A DNA stretch of 5,436 bases from positions 1 to 5,436 of the forward strand of contig JAFDKD010000256.1 of NCBI GenBank assembly GCA_019307165.1. The letters are read 5' to 3'. Each line of letters opens with the position of its first letter. Positions within the stretch are counted from its first letter, which is position 1. The position numbers and the translations under genes were made by a program. The stretch comes from Deltaproteobacteria bacterium (GTDB lineage Bacteria > Desulfobacterota > DSM-4660 > Desulfatiglandales > Desulfatiglandaceae). The notes under the pieces are model-generated. The model did no database searches. It had not been told where the DNA came from and saw nothing but the letters and a program-made list of their open reading frames with translations. Of this stretch, positions 5,436-5,436 are shown piece by piece.

Positions 5436-5436
5436 A

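Overview
The window carries three complete protein genes, all on the minus strand. In transcription order (right to left) they are an AAA_14/DUF4143-type P-loop ATPase (3821-5128), an ABC-F ATPase of the Uup type (1739-3652) and a DEAD-box RNA helicase of the RhlE type (265-1668). There is no rRNA, tRNA, CRISPR array or transposase gene. The proteins are bacterial. The intergenic DNA holds degenerate 7- and 9-base tandem repeats and an inverted GTAGGAGCGG pair. My impression is that this fits an uncultured Gram-negative, perhaps a Desulfobacterota/Deltaproteobacteria relative, but the sequence does not prove a taxon.

Left flank (1-264): no gene. It holds, in order, five degenerate copies of an ACTTTAG-type 9-mer, TTGAA-type heptads in opposite orientations around a small GC-rich hairpin, and a 36-base near-perfect palindrome at 163-198. 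The palindrome lies downstream of the helicase stop but lacks the T-run of an intrinsic terminator.

Centre (265-3698): uup and the helicase lie 70 bases apart on the same strand with no evident terminator between them, so they are probably co-transcribed. Both products plausibly act on ribosomes, RNA or nucleic acid junctions. The most interesting feature lies just upstream of uup: a 14-codon leader ORF (3654-3698) with a near-ideal Shine-Dalgarno. Its TGA stop lies one base before the uup ATG, and uup itself has no convincing ribosome-binding site. The leader start codon sits in one arm of an 11-bp perfect inverted repeat whose other arm is 48 bases further upstream. This layout suggests translational coupling, and possibly leader-peptide or RNA-structure control.

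Right part (3821-5436): the AAA_14/DUF4143 ATPase is visibly lower in GC than its neighbours in the lines I counted. It starts with TTG behind a good Shine-Dalgarno. Its upstream region carries three copies, about 34 bases apart, of a palindromic CCTTT-n-AAAGG element, which looks like an operator array. Beyond it lie a REP-like inverted pair (5287-5360) and a short heptad repeat at the window edge. The last 308 bases contain no credible gene.
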